From CAYSAA01 sp964428905 (GTDB lineage: Bacteria > Atribacterota > Phoenicimicrobiia > Phoenicimicrobiales > Stramentimicrobiaceae), in assembly GCA_964428905.1 (NCBI GenBank), contig CAYSAA010000191.1, positions 1 to 33,418 of the forward strand: 33,418 bases of DNA, read 5' to 3'. Under the pieces are notes generated by a model. It was not told the DNA's origin. It worked only from the letters and a program-made list of their open reading frames with translations, and ran no database searches. The position numbers and the translations under genes were made by a program. This document shows, piece by piece, positions 1-8,397 of the stretch (its first letter is position 1; each line of letters starts with the position of its first letter).

Positions 1-143
1 ATGGTTTTACCATAAAAAAGATTAAGATAAGCCATAGGATCATTTTTCACCTGAAGTCCAAAGCAGGCAGTTGTATTGCTTAGAAATATCCAGTTAATAT
101 AAAAGAAAAAGCAGAACAAAAAGTAACCAGGAAAAAGGCACAC
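1..143 (-). CDS. possible 5' part of a gene running off the left edge
   Basis: An open frame of about 47 codons reads leftward off the window edge from a possible GTG codon at 143-141. The first ~25 residues are very hydrophobic (many F, L, Y, I), and a more polar stretch ending NDPMAYLNLFYGKT follows, which looks like a signal peptide or membrane anchor and the start of a mature domain. The AGAGG sequence touches the GTG directly, so the start is poorly supported; a stop lies 10 codons upstream of it in this frame. I do not recognise a family. It could equally be a chance frame in AT-rich DNA. Confidence 0.25.
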   Translation of the reverse strand, partial: MCLFPGYFLFCFFFYINWIFLSNTTACFGLQVKNDPMAYLNLFYGKT

Positions 144-525
144 CTCTTTTATTGGTACATTTTTTCAATAACTTTTCAAGATATATTCAATATTTCAAAA
201 AATAATATTTTAAAATCAATCAATTTTTCAATAAAATGATAATATTTTGAATATTAGATAGAGTTTTTTACTTTAATAGTGTTTGGTAGTTGATCTAAAA
301 GAATTGTAGTTATTATGTAATGGGTTAAGATTGAATAGGAGCAAAATTCATTTAGATTGTTGATTAATTTTTAAATAATTGTAGTCAATTGAAAAATTAT
401 TGAAATGTTAATTTACCTGTGAAGGTAAATATAGTAGAGATTTTTAGTTATTTTTTCCGAATTTTTAAATAAGATGAATGGTAGTGGAACATAAAAATAT
501 TATGATAGAAAATTATTGGTAAATT
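144..525. other. AT-rich intergenic stretch
   Basis: About 380 bases downstream of the Mth938-domain gene with no convincing open frame on either strand and very high A+T. The only clear structure is the hairpin at 411-430. Several weak TTGAHW-like hexamers occur, but none is paired with a good -10 box at normal spacing, so I call no promoter. Confidence 0.5.
411..430. other. perfect 8-bp inverted repeat with 4-base loop
   Basis: ATTTACCT and AGGTAAAT form a perfect inverted repeat around GTGA. Read on the plus strand the RNA loop would be GUGA, a GNRA tetraloop. It lies about 100 bases beyond the stop codon of the Mth938-domain gene. No clean U-run follows on the minus strand, so it is at best a weak terminator; an operator for an unseen gene is another possibility. 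Confidence 0.35.
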
Positions 526-870
526 TTAACATGTTAGGTGCAATGCAGCGACTTTTTTACTTGTTTGCTCTTTGTTATATTCTTCGCATGCCTTCTTTGT
601 TTTTTCAACAATAACCTTTTTAAGGCCATTTTCTTTTAATTTATTTATAACAAAATCATCAACGCGCATTAAACCATACATTCCAGTGCCAATAAACAAA
701 ACATAAGGCTTATAATGGATTACACTTTCCAGGTCTGATATTTTTAAAAAATGCCCCTCTTCTCTCCACCATTGATCTTGAATATAGTCAGGAAAAATAA
801 TAATATCTTTTTGATATGATATACCATTAATTGTAATCTTTCCAAATTTATATTTCTCAATGAAATTCAT
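526..870 (-). CDS. Mth938-like domain protein (DUF498 family)
   Basis: A small single-domain protein of 114 residues matching the Mth938/DUF498 fold by recognisable signatures: FGKITING near the N-terminus, KDIIIFPD, QWWREEGH, then VLFIGTGMYG and the C-terminal VAALHLTC. The family occurs in archaea, bacteria and as human AAMDC; its biochemical role is not settled. I chose the ATG at 870 because GGGA lies about 8 bases upstream of it; an in-frame ATG at 885 lacks a ribosome binding site and would add five residues. The gene follows the Memo-family gene with a 36-base gap and is probably co-transcribed with it. Family assignment is strong, function unknown. Confidence 0.85.
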   Translation of the reverse strand: MNFIEKYKFGKITINGISYQKDIIIFPDYIQDQWWREEGHFLKISDLESVIHYKPYVLFIGTGMYGLMRVDDFVINKLKENGLKKVIVEKTKKACEEYNKEQTSKKVAALHLTC

Positions 871-921
871 GATATATTCCCACATATAGATAAAATTTAG
901 CTGACTTTTTCCTATTATTGA

Positions 922-1779
922 TTATTGAAAAATAATTGAAGCATAACCTACAACTTGATCATTCATTCCCGACACATCACCTGATGTCGCATATTTTAAC
1001 AATTGACCTTTGCTTATACCTAATTTTTTGCAAACCTCTATAACCACAGTAATTGGTCCTGGACCGCAGATAGAGGTACTATTACGCCTGATGGTATCAT
1101 AAAAAAGATTGCTGTCCATATTAATAATTTTTTCAATGGCCTCGGTATCCTTGCGTCTGGCACTTTCTTGATTTTCGTAATGTGTAAAATCAGAACTGGC
1201 AACCAAAAGGCATGATTTTTCTTTAGTACTCTGATATATGACATCAGCTAAATATTTCATGGTATTTAGTTGCTGATTGGTAATACAAATTGGAACTATT
1301 TTAAATTGACCAACAGGGTAAATAAATTGCAAGAAAGGTAATTGTACTTCAATGGAATGCTCAAATTGATGTGCCTGGATATCATCTTTAATCAGATGTT
1401 TTCCATCCTGCATCATCATATTTTCTACCAATTGTTGATCGACATCAATGCTACCCAGAGGTGTCTCCCACTGTCCGGAAGACATAATGGCAATTTCTGC
1501 ACCGAAGCCTCGATGATTAGGTCCTAGGATAATGATAGTCTGTGGTGCCTTTTCTTGTGATAAGCGGAAAAAATGATGAGCTGAAATTGGTCCTGAAAAC
1601 ATAAAGCCTGCATGAGGAGAAATGACTCCCATTATTCTTCTTTTATTTTTATAATCCTTTTCAGGTAATAATTGAGGCCCAAGTTCATGTAAAAAACAAT
1701 TAGTTAATTGCTGAGACAAGGATTCTCTGTTTGCATCATAAAAGGAACCTGCTACCATTGCTTTTCTTTTATTTCCCAT
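922..1779 (-). CDS. Memo-family protein (AmmeMemoRadiSam system protein B)
   Basis: A full-length Memo-family protein of about 285 residues. Diagnostic segments are VAGSFYDA at the N-terminus, SPHAGFMFSGP, ILGPNHRG, QLPFLQ, VASSDFTHYE and a C-terminal CGPGP. The family is structurally related to extradiol dioxygenases. Human MEMO1 binds metal through two His and one Cys; the His of SPHAG and GPNHRG and the Cys of CGPGP are plausible equivalents (inference). In bacteria it is often encoded with an AMMECR1 protein and a radical SAM enzyme, neither of which is in this window. The ATG at 1779 is preceded by AGGAGGT at good spacing; an upstream in-frame TTG at 1803 would place that site inside the gene. 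It follows the NHL/TPR gene by 41 bases. Confidence 0.9.
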   Translation of the reverse strand: MGNKRKAMVAGSFYDANRESLSQQLTNCFLHELGPQLLPEKDYKNKRRIMGVISPHAGFMFSGPISAHHFFRLSQEKAPQTIIILGPNHRGFGAEIAIMSSGQWETPLGSIDVDQQLVENMMMQDGKHLIKDDIQAHQFEHSIEVQLPFLQFIYPVGQFKIVPICITNQQLNTMKYLADVIYQSTKEKSCLLVASSDFTHYENQESARRKDTEAIEKIINMDSNLFYDTIRRNSTSICGPGPITVVIEVCKKLGISKGQLLKYATSGDVSGMNDQVVGYASIIFQ

Positions 1780-1820
1780 CGTATCATTACCTCCTCTATC
1801 CAATATTTTACAAAAAAGTG

Positions 1821-3272
1821 TCAGAACCCGCTTTTTCTTCCAAAATGTTTACCTCCTTTTTTCTTTTTTCGGAATAGTTTGGGTGCAACGAATAGGATGA
1901 TGATAATGACTAAAATGAAAACAAAGATTACTCTAAAAAATAAAGAACGATAGATATATTTTAGATAAGTCAAATAATAATTTTTTTTAGCTTCAGGATA
2001 ATTCTCCTGTTTGGCCAGAACTGTCTTGTAATGATGTAAAGCTTCTTTGTAGCGAGTATCTTTACTATATTCTGATGCTAATGCATAGTGAGCATCAACG
2101 ACTTTTAGTTCAATGTTTTGATCATGGGGATATTCTTCTAAAATGAAGGTATATTCATCAATTGCTTCCTGTAATTGACCATTTTTAAAATAGGCAAAAG
2201 CAATTGCTTTTTTTGTTTCATAATCGCTGGGGTCTTCTTCTAAAACATTTTTAAAAGACTGTATTGCCTTATCCCATTCTGCAGTTTCAATATATTCTAA
2301 ACCCAGCTTTTTATTAATCATTATTTTTGAAATGCAATATTTAACAATTCGATTGTTCCCGGCATCGGCAACATATATATAGCCTCTTTCATCAACAGCT
2401 ATTCCTTCCGGATACATCAAATTCATGCCCTGTTCGTTGCTACCAAATTCTGTTACAAAGTTGTAGTCACGGTCATATTGAACCACTTTACCATTTTTAT
2501 AGTCAGTAACGTATATATTATCATTTTTATCGATTATAATATAGCGTGTACCATTAAATTCACCAGGACCACTACCCGGACTGCCTAAACGTCTGATAAA
2601 TTGCCCTGTTACATTAAAAATTTGCACCTGGTGATGAAAAGTGTCTGCCACATAGATATTGCCATCCTTATCAAGGGCAATTCCCCTGGGGTAATAGAAT
2701 TCTCCATCACCCAAGCCTTCTCTGCCAAAGGTATACAGTAGATCAAATTCTTTAGATAATACCTGAATCCTGTTATTTCCGGTGTCAACAACATAGATAT
2801 TGCCATCCTTATCAAGGGCAATTCCCCTGGGATTATCAAATTCTCCAGGATTGCTTCCCATCTGACCAAATGCTTGAAGTGATTGGCCGTCCTGAGATAT
2901 TTTATGCAAACGGTGATTGTGTTGTTCGACAATAATGATGTTATGATCATTATCCAGGGCAATTCCCACCGGACCGTCAATTTGAAAATTACTTTTTTCG
3001 TCAGGAAACATTCTCATGAATTCTCCATTACTGTTGAAAATTTGAATTCTATCGTTTTCCCAGTCAGTGACATAGATATTATTATTTTGGTCTAAAACCA
3101 CACAAACAGGATAACTGAACTCCCCTTCTCTGTTTCCATATTCACCGAAAGTCATTTCAATAGCATAATCAGTACCATTAATGGCAAAACTGTTTTGGAC
3201 ACTGAGCATGATTACAAATATTATAGTAATAAAAAATATTCTATCATTACCTATTCGGTTATTGAGTAACAT
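1821..3272 (-). CDS. membrane-anchored NHL-repeat and TPR protein
   Basis: A 483-residue protein of four parts. Residues ~1-31 look like a signal peptide (basic start, hydrophobic core, end near SFA). Residues ~40-320 hold six NHL repeats, each with a GIALDxDGNIYVxDxxNNRIQ-type core, which should form a six-bladed propeller. Residues ~325-435 look like TPR helices (AIAFAYFKNGQLQEAIDEY). Residues ~446-464 form a transmembrane helix, followed by a very basic tail (RKKKK). The predicted topology is propeller and TPR outside with a short tail in the cytoplasm. This suggests a binding or scaffolding protein of the envelope; the ligand is unknown. The ATG has GAGGT 7 bases upstream. It lies between plsC and the Memo-family gene in one run. 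Confidence 0.85.
   Translation of the reverse strand: MLLNNRIGNDRIFFITIIFVIMLSVQNSFAINGTDYAIEMTFGEYGNREGEFSYPVCVVLDQNNNIYVTDWENDRIQIFNSNGEFMRMFPDEKSNFQIDGPVGIALDNDHNIIIVEQHNHRLHKISQDGQSLQAFGQMGSNPGEFDNPRGIALDKDGNIYVVDTGNNRIQVLSKEFDLLYTFGREGLGDGEFYYPRGIALDKDGNIYVADTFHHQVQIFNVTGQFIRRLGSPGSGPGEFNGTRYIIIDKNDNIYVTDYKNGKVVQYDRDYNFVTEFGSNEQGMNLMYPEGIAVDERGYIYVADAGNNRIVKYCISKIMINKKLGLEYIETAEWDKAIQSFKNVLEEDPSDYETKKAIAFAYFKNGQLQEAIDEYTFILEEYPHDQNIELKVVDAHYALASEYSKDTRYKEALHHYKTVLAKQENYPEAKKNYYLTYLKYIYRSLFFRVIFVFILVIIIILFVAPKLFRKKKKGGKHFGRKSGF
2650..2831 (-). repeat. two 41-base identical copies inside the NHL gene
   Basis: Positions 2650-2690 and 2791-2831 are identical over 41 bases and spaced 141 bases (47 codons) apart. 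They encode the shared PRGIALDKDGNIYV core of adjacent propeller blades; flanking codons differ. This points to recent duplication or gene conversion between blades. Confidence 0.9.
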
Positions 3273-3303
3273 AATCCTTACCTCACTAGTTTTATGATTA
3301 ATG

Positions 3304-3957
3304 TTATCTCTTTGGTGTAAGAGTTAATTCCTTTATTTTTTCTTGAATTCCTAACAAAGATTCTTTTTGATATTTTACATCTTTTTCTCTGTCATTATCA
3401 AGATAGATTGGTTTGCCAAAATAAATGTAAATTTTTTTTCTTTTAAAAAAATTTGGAATCCTTGCTTTGGGCGGATAAATTTCAAAAGTTCCATTAATCC
3501 CTACAGGAACGATTGGAGAGCCCGCCTTTAAGGCTATTTTAATCATACCAGCATTTAATTCAAGAAGTTTTCCATCCGGAGAGCGTGTTCCTTCAGGAAA
3601 TATTCCCAAAACAAGACCACTTTTTAGAAGTGAGATACTCTTTTTTATTGAGGCAAAATTTATCTTTTTTCTGTCCACCGGGATTGTCCCAAGCGCTCTG
3701 GCTAGAAAACCCAGGAAAGGATTTTCAAAAACCTCTTTTTTCCCAATAAAATGAATTGGTCTTTTAACAGCAACTCCCAAAACAATGGGATCAATATAGC
3801 TGGCATGATTGGCAGCCAATATAACGGGACCTTCTCTATTTATTGATTCTTCTCCCTCTATTTTAAGGGACCAGAATAGAAGAATTATAATGTAACATAT
3901 AAACCGAAATACTTTATAAAACATTTTTATACACATATCTCTAAGAATGATAATCAT
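3304..3957 (-). CDS. plsC: 1-acyl-sn-glycerol-3-phosphate acyltransferase
   Basis: A 217-residue PlsC-type acyltransferase that adds the second acyl chain to lysophosphatidic acid, giving phosphatidic acid at the membrane. The catalytic HX4D motif is NHASYID (H51, D56), and the substrate-binding FPEGTRS lies at ~120-126, followed by PIVPVGINGT. A hydrophobic N-terminal helix (~14-31) fits membrane association. The start is uncertain: the ATG at 3957 has no ribosome binding site, and in-frame ATGs 7 and 11 codons later are possible. It begins 23 bases after the 3' end of tRNA-Arg. With plsY and cdsA in the same window it covers most of the route from glycerol-3-phosphate to CDP-diacylglycerol. 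Confidence 0.92.
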   Translation of the reverse strand: MIIILRDMCIKMFYKVFRFICYIIILLFWSLKIEGEESINREGPVILAANHASYIDPIVLGVAVKRPIHFIGKKEVFENPFLGFLARALGTIPVDRKKINFASIKKSISLLKSGLVLGIFPEGTRSPDGKLLELNAGMIKIALKAGSPIVPVGINGTFEIYPPKARIPNFFKRKKIYIYFGKPIYLDNDREKDVKYQKESLLGIQEKIKELTLTPKR

Positions 3958-3980
3958 ATTCTGAGAAAAAAAAGATTAGA

Positions 3981-4057
3981 TGGTGTGCCCGAGAGGATTT
4001 GAACCTCCAATCTACGGCTCCGGAGGCCGTCGCTTTGTCCAGTTAAGCCACGGGCAC
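3981..4057 (-). tRNA. tRNA-Arg (anticodon CCG)
   Basis: The minus strand folds into a cloverleaf. The acceptor arms GTGCCCG and CGGGCAC pair perfectly (4051-4057 with 3985-3991). The anticodon stem ACGGC/GCCGT encloses a loop with anticodon CCG at 4023-4021, reading CGG. The T arm contains GGTTCAAATCC. The discriminator base is A and a 3' CCA is encoded (3983-3981). The gene sits between the V-ATPase operon and plsC. Confidence 0.96.
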
Positions 4058-4068
4058 AGTTTTAATCT

Positions 4069-4098
4069 ATCATACCATTATTTTGGGTAAAATTTCCA
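4069..4098 (-). promoter_or_regulatory. promoter of tRNA-Arg
   Basis: On the minus strand TGGAAA (4098-4093), an 18-base spacer and TATGAT (4074-4069) form a sigma-70-like promoter. Transcription would start a few bases upstream of the mature tRNA 5' end at 4057, which is the usual tRNA arrangement. The -35 match is 4 of 6. Confidence 0.5.
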
Positions 4099-4211
4099 GC
4101 TAATTGTTTAGAATTTAGGTGTGAACCTGAGGAATAATTTATTCTGATTAATGAGGTTGATTTATTACCGGGTTTATAATTTTGAATACCTTTGGGGGAA
4201 AACCATGTTAA

Positions 4212-4832
4212 TTATTCACCACGAATTATTTCTTTAATACGCATAAGTGCTGAATTGCTTGATCTTGCCATCTCATCCAGCTTCATTGTTATAAATTTGA
4301 TGGTATCTTCTAAATTGGGTATCATAACATACTCTAGTGCGTTAACCCTTCTCCTGGTTTTTTCAATTTCCTCGGTCAAAAGTACAATTGCTTTATCTAG
4401 TTCGGCCATTTTCACCATTAGGGGAATGATTTCCTGATATTTTTTTACCGCATTATCTAATTCTGGGCTTGTGTGAATCATGCCATAAGTGTACAGATCT
4501 CCCTCCTCAATTATTTTATAACGAGGAACCCGGACACTCATTACATTCTGGTATTCTGTTTTTACCTTTGTTTCCCTTTGAGGAAATAAAAAAATTGAGT
4601 CTAAATCGTTATTCCCCATAGATAGACCGGCAACAAGAAAACTGTTCATGCAATTTCTCATTTTCTTGTCAAATTCTTCTCTTATTTTTCTGTTTTCCTG
4701 AACAAGTTTGATAAACTTTTGAATGAGAGCATCACGTTTATCTTTTAATAGCTTATACCCTCGTCTTGCCAATGCTAATCTCCGTTTTAGTCTTAATAGC
4801 TCCATCCGATTGGGGTTAACTGCTAATATCAT
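4212..4832 (-). CDS. ntpD: V-type ATPase subunit D (central stalk)
   Basis: A 206-residue subunit D of the V/A-type ATPase, the coiled-coil shaft that rotates inside the A3B3 head and couples ATP turnover to the membrane rotor. The N-terminus has the family signature NPNRMELLRLKRRLALARRGYKLLKDKRD spread over residues 7-35; a second long helix with RRRVNALEYVMIP (~165-180) forms the other arm of the hairpin. The start has AAGGAG 8 bases upstream. It is the last gene of the operon, 15 bases after subunit B. Confidence 0.95.
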   Translation of the reverse strand: MILAVNPNRMELLRLKRRLALARRGYKLLKDKRDALIQKFIKLVQENRKIREEFDKKMRNCMNSFLVAGLSMGNNDLDSIFLFPQRETKVKTEYQNVMSVRVPRYKIIEEGDLYTYGMIHTSPELDNAVKKYQEIIPLMVKMAELDKAIVLLTEEIEKTRRRVNALEYVMIPNLEDTIKFITMKLDEMARSSNSALMRIKEIIRGE

Positions 4833-4847
4833 ACCTTATACTCCTTA

Positions 4848-6284
4848 TTAATCGTTTGCTTCATTCTCATTTGTATTGTCTTTTGCTTTTAAATCTTTAT
4901 CTTCTTCATCTGATGATTTAGGTAGATATTTTTCAATATACTCGTCCTTAATACGTTTTAACTCATTTACCGGCAACATGGCTAGGGTTTCCCATCCAAT
5001 GCTTAAGCTTTTTTCGATATCTCGATTTTCATCTTCACCCTGTTGAACAAATATCTCCTCGAATTTATCGGAAAATTTAACGTATTTTTTATCTTCTTCC
5101 GTTAAGGCGGCTTCACCCAATATGGTGGCAAGTTCTTTGGATTCTTTTCCGCGGGCATAAGAGGCAAAAAGCTGGTTCATCACATTTGCATGGTCTTCCC
5201 TGGTCTTGTCCTGGCCAATCCCCTTATCCTTCAAACGAGACAGAGATGGCAAAACATTAATGGGGGGATAAATGCCTTTTAAATGTAATTCACGAGCTAG
5301 AATAATCTGACCTTCGGTAATGTACCCGGTTAAATCGGGAATAGGGTGTGTTTTATCATCTTCAGGCATACTGAGTATCGGTACCATGGTAATGGAACCT
5401 TTTTTCTCTTTGATACGCCCTGCTCTTTCATAAAGGGTTGCCAGGTCTGTATAAAGATAGCCCGGATACCCTCTTCTTCCGGGAATTTCTTTTCGTGCAG
5501 CAGAAACTTCTCTTAGAGCTTCACAGTAATTGGTCATATCTGTCAAGATAACCAGAACGTGCATATCTTTTTCAAAAGCCAGATATTCTGCAGTAGTAAG
5601 AGCCATCTTGGGAGTAATAAGTCTTTCTATCGCCGGATCATTCGCCAAATTTATATACATTACACTTTTTTCAATTGCTCCGGTTCTTCTAAAATCACTG
5701 ATGAAAAAATTAGCCTCTTCAAAAGTGATGCCCATAGCTGCAAATACAACCGAAAAGCTTTCTTCTTTTCCCAATACCTTAGCCTGACGGGCAATCTGAG
5801 AGGCTACCTTGGAATGGGGGAGTCCTGAGCCCGAAAAAATAGGGAGTTTTTGCCCTCTAACCAGTGTATTCAAAACATCAATAGAAGAAATTCCTGTTTG
5901 TATAAAGTCATTAGGATAATCTCTGGCATAAGGGTTTAAGGGACTACCATTAATATCCAATCGTTTATCAGCGATAATTTTTGGACCTTTATCAATTGGT
6001 CTTCCAGAACCATCAAAGATTCTACCTAACATATCAATAGATACTGGAATTTCAATAACTCTACCCAAGAAACGTACTTTGGTATTAGATATATCAATTC
6101 CCGTGGTTCCTTCAAACATCTGAACAATTGCCTTATCTTCAGAGATTTCCAGAACCTGTCCCCTTCTTTTTTCTCCATTGGATAACTCTATTTCCACCAA
6201 CTCATCATACTTAACATCTGATATCTTGCTGACAATGATTAATGGACCGCTCACTTCGGTTATCGTAGTGTACTCTTTTATCAT
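4848..6284 (-). CDS. ntpB: V-type ATPase subunit B (regulatory, non-catalytic)
   Basis: A 478-residue subunit B that alternates with subunit A in the head and contributes to nucleotide sites without a normal Walker A loop: the equivalent region reads SGSGLPHSKVA. Other landmarks are the beta-barrel start TTITEVSGPL, GRIFDGSGRPID, PARDYPNDFIQTGIS-like sequence near 120-133, and RRGYPGYLYTDLATLYERAG. The C-terminal ~30 residues are acidic and probably disordered. The ATG has AGGAAG upstream and is two bases from the subunit A stop, so translation is likely coupled. Confidence 0.96.
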   Translation of the reverse strand: MIKEYTTITEVSGPLIIVSKISDVKYDELVEIELSNGEKRRGQVLEISEDKAIVQMFEGTTGIDISNTKVRFLGRVIEIPVSIDMLGRIFDGSGRPIDKGPKIIADKRLDINGSPLNPYARDYPNDFIQTGISSIDVLNTLVRGQKLPIFSGSGLPHSKVASQIARQAKVLGKEESFSVVFAAMGITFEEANFFISDFRRTGAIEKSVMYINLANDPAIERLITPKMALTTAEYLAFEKDMHVLVILTDMTNYCEALREVSAARKEIPGRRGYPGYLYTDLATLYERAGRIKEKKGSITMVPILSMPEDDKTHPIPDLTGYITEGQIILARELHLKGIYPPINVLPSLSRLKDKGIGQDKTREDHANVMNQLFASYARGKESKELATILGEAALTEEDKKYVKFSDKFEEIFVQQGEDENRDIEKSLSIGWETLAMLPVNELKRIKDEYIEKYLPKSSDEEDKDLKAKDNTNENEAND

Positions 6285-6286
6285 GA

Positions 6287-8071
6287 TTATTCTTCCTTTC
6301 CTGCCTTTTTTGAGGAGAGGGATTTGATTTGTTCTTTTATTCTATCCTTTATTTGCTCAAAATCCTCTAAATGGTCTTCTAAGATGAATTTAGATCTTAT
6401 AATTTGATTCTTTACCGATAATTGATTTAATTGTTCATTCGTAACATATTCTTCTTCGATAGCGATTTTTGCTTTTTTATGAAAGAAGAGAATCAAATCT
6501 AACATGAGAAATTGTTTTTTCATAGAGGTATAGGTATCAATCTCATCAAAGGCGTTTTGATGTAAGAAATCTTCTCTGATAGAACGTGCAGTTTCTAAGG
6601 TCAATCGCTCCATTTTTGATAATGCATCAACACCTACAAGTCGAACCGTTTCTTCTAATTCTGACTCTTCTTGCAGAATGGTCATGGCCATAGTTCTGAC
6701 ACTAATAAATTCTTTACTTATTTCTTCATTAAAATAATCGCTTAACTGATCTAAATACAGGGAGTAGCTTTTTAACCAGTCAATAGCCGGAAAATGTCTT
6801 TTATAAGCCAGTTTATCCTGTAAACTCCAGTAGACTTGAACAGTACGAAGAGTATTTTGAGTAACCGGCTCAGACAAATCTCCACCCGGAGGAGAGACAG
6901 CTCCAATAACACTGATGGTAGCTTCCTGCTCCTGTGTAGACAGACATTTCACTCTACCCGATCTTTCGTAAAAACTGGCAATTCTTGTTCCCAAATAGGC
7001 CGGGAATCCCTCTTCACCAGGCATCTCTTCCAGTCGACCGGATATTTCACGCATCGCTTCAGCCCATCTTGAGGTAGAATCTGCCATTAGAGCAACATTA
7101 TAGCCCATATCCCGGTAATACTCTGCAATGGTTATTCCGGTATAGACAGAGGCCTCTCTTGCAGCAACAGGCATATTGGAAGTGTTGGCGATCAAGATAG
7201 TTCTTTCCATTAATGGCTTTCCAGAGTTCGGATCAATTAATTCCGGAAATTCAAGTAAAACGTCTGTCATCTCATTGCCTCTTTCCCCGCAGCCAATAAA
7301 AACAATAATTTCAGCATTACACCATTTGGAAAGTTGGTGCTGCACTACGGTCTTTCCACTACCAAATGGACCTGGAACACAGGCTGTGCCCCCTTTGGCA
7401 ATAGTAAAAAAGGTATCAATGACCCGTTGTCCAGTAATTAAAGGCTCACTGGGAGGCATTCTTTCCTGATAGGGTCGCATTTTTCTTACCGGCCACTTTT
7501 GTAGCATTTGCACTTCGTGAATCGCCCCGGATTCATCTTTAATCTTAGCAATGGTCTCGGTGACCTTGAAACTTCCTTCATTAATAGTTTCTATTTTCCC
7601 CTGGATCCCGATAGGTACCATTACATGATGTGTAACAATCGTAGTTTCCTGAACAACTCCCAATCTATCACCGGCACTAACCTCTTCACCCTTCTTTTTA
7701 GATGGCTTAAAATCCCATTTTTTTGTCCTGTTCAAACTTTCAGCCTCTACTCCCCTGGCAATAAAAGCCCCTTCATTTTCATAGATAATATCTAAAGGTC
7801 TTTGGATTCCGTCATAGATTGATTTTATCAGGCCGGGGCCTAATTCAACACTTAGCGGTAAACCGGTAGTATATACTGGCTCTCCCGGTCCAATGCCGGA
7901 GGTTTCTTCATAAACTTGAATCGTAGCCTTGTCTTCATTTAATTCAATGATTTCACCAATTAATTTACTTTCGCTAACTTTTACCACATCATACATCTTG
8001 GCTCCCTTTAAGCCATCTGCGATTACCACCGGTCCTGAAACTTTGACAATCTTGCCCGTGTTTTGTTGCAT
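6287..8071 (-). CDS. ntpA: V-type ATPase catalytic subunit A
   Basis: A 594-residue catalytic subunit. The Walker A loop GPFGSGKT is at 234-241, and the non-homologous insert typical of V/A-type A subunits lies before it (~115-195). Other signatures are GCGERGNEMTDVL, TSNMPVAAREASVYTG, and MADSTSRWAEAMREISGRLEEMP. GAGGGA lies just upstream of the ATG. It is two bases after the subunit F stop and two before the subunit B start, so F, A and B should be made in step. The assignment to a V/A-type rather than F-type ATPase is secure from the insert and from the surrounding subunits. Confidence 0.97.
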   Translation of the reverse strand: MQQNTGKIVKVSGPVVIADGLKGAKMYDVVKVSESKLIGEIIELNEDKATIQVYEETSGIGPGEPVYTTGLPLSVELGPGLIKSIYDGIQRPLDIIYENEGAFIARGVEAESLNRTKKWDFKPSKKKGEEVSAGDRLGVVQETTIVTHHVMVPIGIQGKIETINEGSFKVTETIAKIKDESGAIHEVQMLQKWPVRKMRPYQERMPPSEPLITGQRVIDTFFTIAKGGTACVPGPFGSGKTVVQHQLSKWCNAEIIVFIGCGERGNEMTDVLLEFPELIDPNSGKPLMERTILIANTSNMPVAAREASVYTGITIAEYYRDMGYNVALMADSTSRWAEAMREISGRLEEMPGEEGFPAYLGTRIASFYERSGRVKCLSTQEQEATISVIGAVSPPGGDLSEPVTQNTLRTVQVYWSLQDKLAYKRHFPAIDWLKSYSLYLDQLSDYFNEEISKEFISVRTMAMTILQEESELEETVRLVGVDALSKMERLTLETARSIREDFLHQNAFDEIDTYTSMKKQFLMLDLILFFHKKAKIAIEEEYVTNEQLNQLSVKNQIIRSKFILEDHLEDFEQIKDRIKEQIKSLSSKKAGKEE

Positions 8072-8073
8072 TC

Positions 8074-8397
8074 TTATCCCTCTTTTCTAAACAAAATATC
8101 GGTACCCACAGCTTTTTCCACATTTTTTCTTAAAATGTTTATACTAAGTTCAGTTTCTTTCGTACGATTTGGCAGGATACAAATAGTCATGGATGATTTT
8201 TTTTGATATTCTTCAATTTCTTCTATCATTGTCTGAGCAATTTCGTTGGTAATAAAAACAATCGCATAGTTATCCTGAACACAAACTCTTAAGGCTTCTA
8301 TTGCTTCTTCAGACTTGGTCACGGGAAATATTTGATATCCAACAAGATTGAAGCCAACAGCTATTTCTTTTTCTCCGATTAAAGCAATATTAGACAT
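8074..8397 (-). CDS. ntpG: V-type ATPase subunit F
   Basis: A 107-residue subunit F (called NtpG in Enterococcus), a small Rossmann-like protein at the foot of the central stalk that binds subunit D. Typical features are the N-terminal ALIGEKEIAVGFNLVG, YAIVFITNEIA in the middle, and an ILP segment (ICILPNR). It overlaps the end of subunit C by 8 bases, with AAGGGAT upstream of the ATG. Confidence 0.9.
   Translation of the reverse strand: MSNIALIGEKEIAVGFNLVGYQIFPVTKSEEAIEALRVCVQDNYAIVFITNEIAQTMIEEIEEYQKKSSMTICILPNRTKETELSINILRKNVEKAVGTDILFRKEG

Noticed and set aside
3981..4057. tRNA-Arg considered as an integration site
   Set aside because: I saw no repeated copy of the tRNA 3' end and no integrase or foreign cargo beside it.
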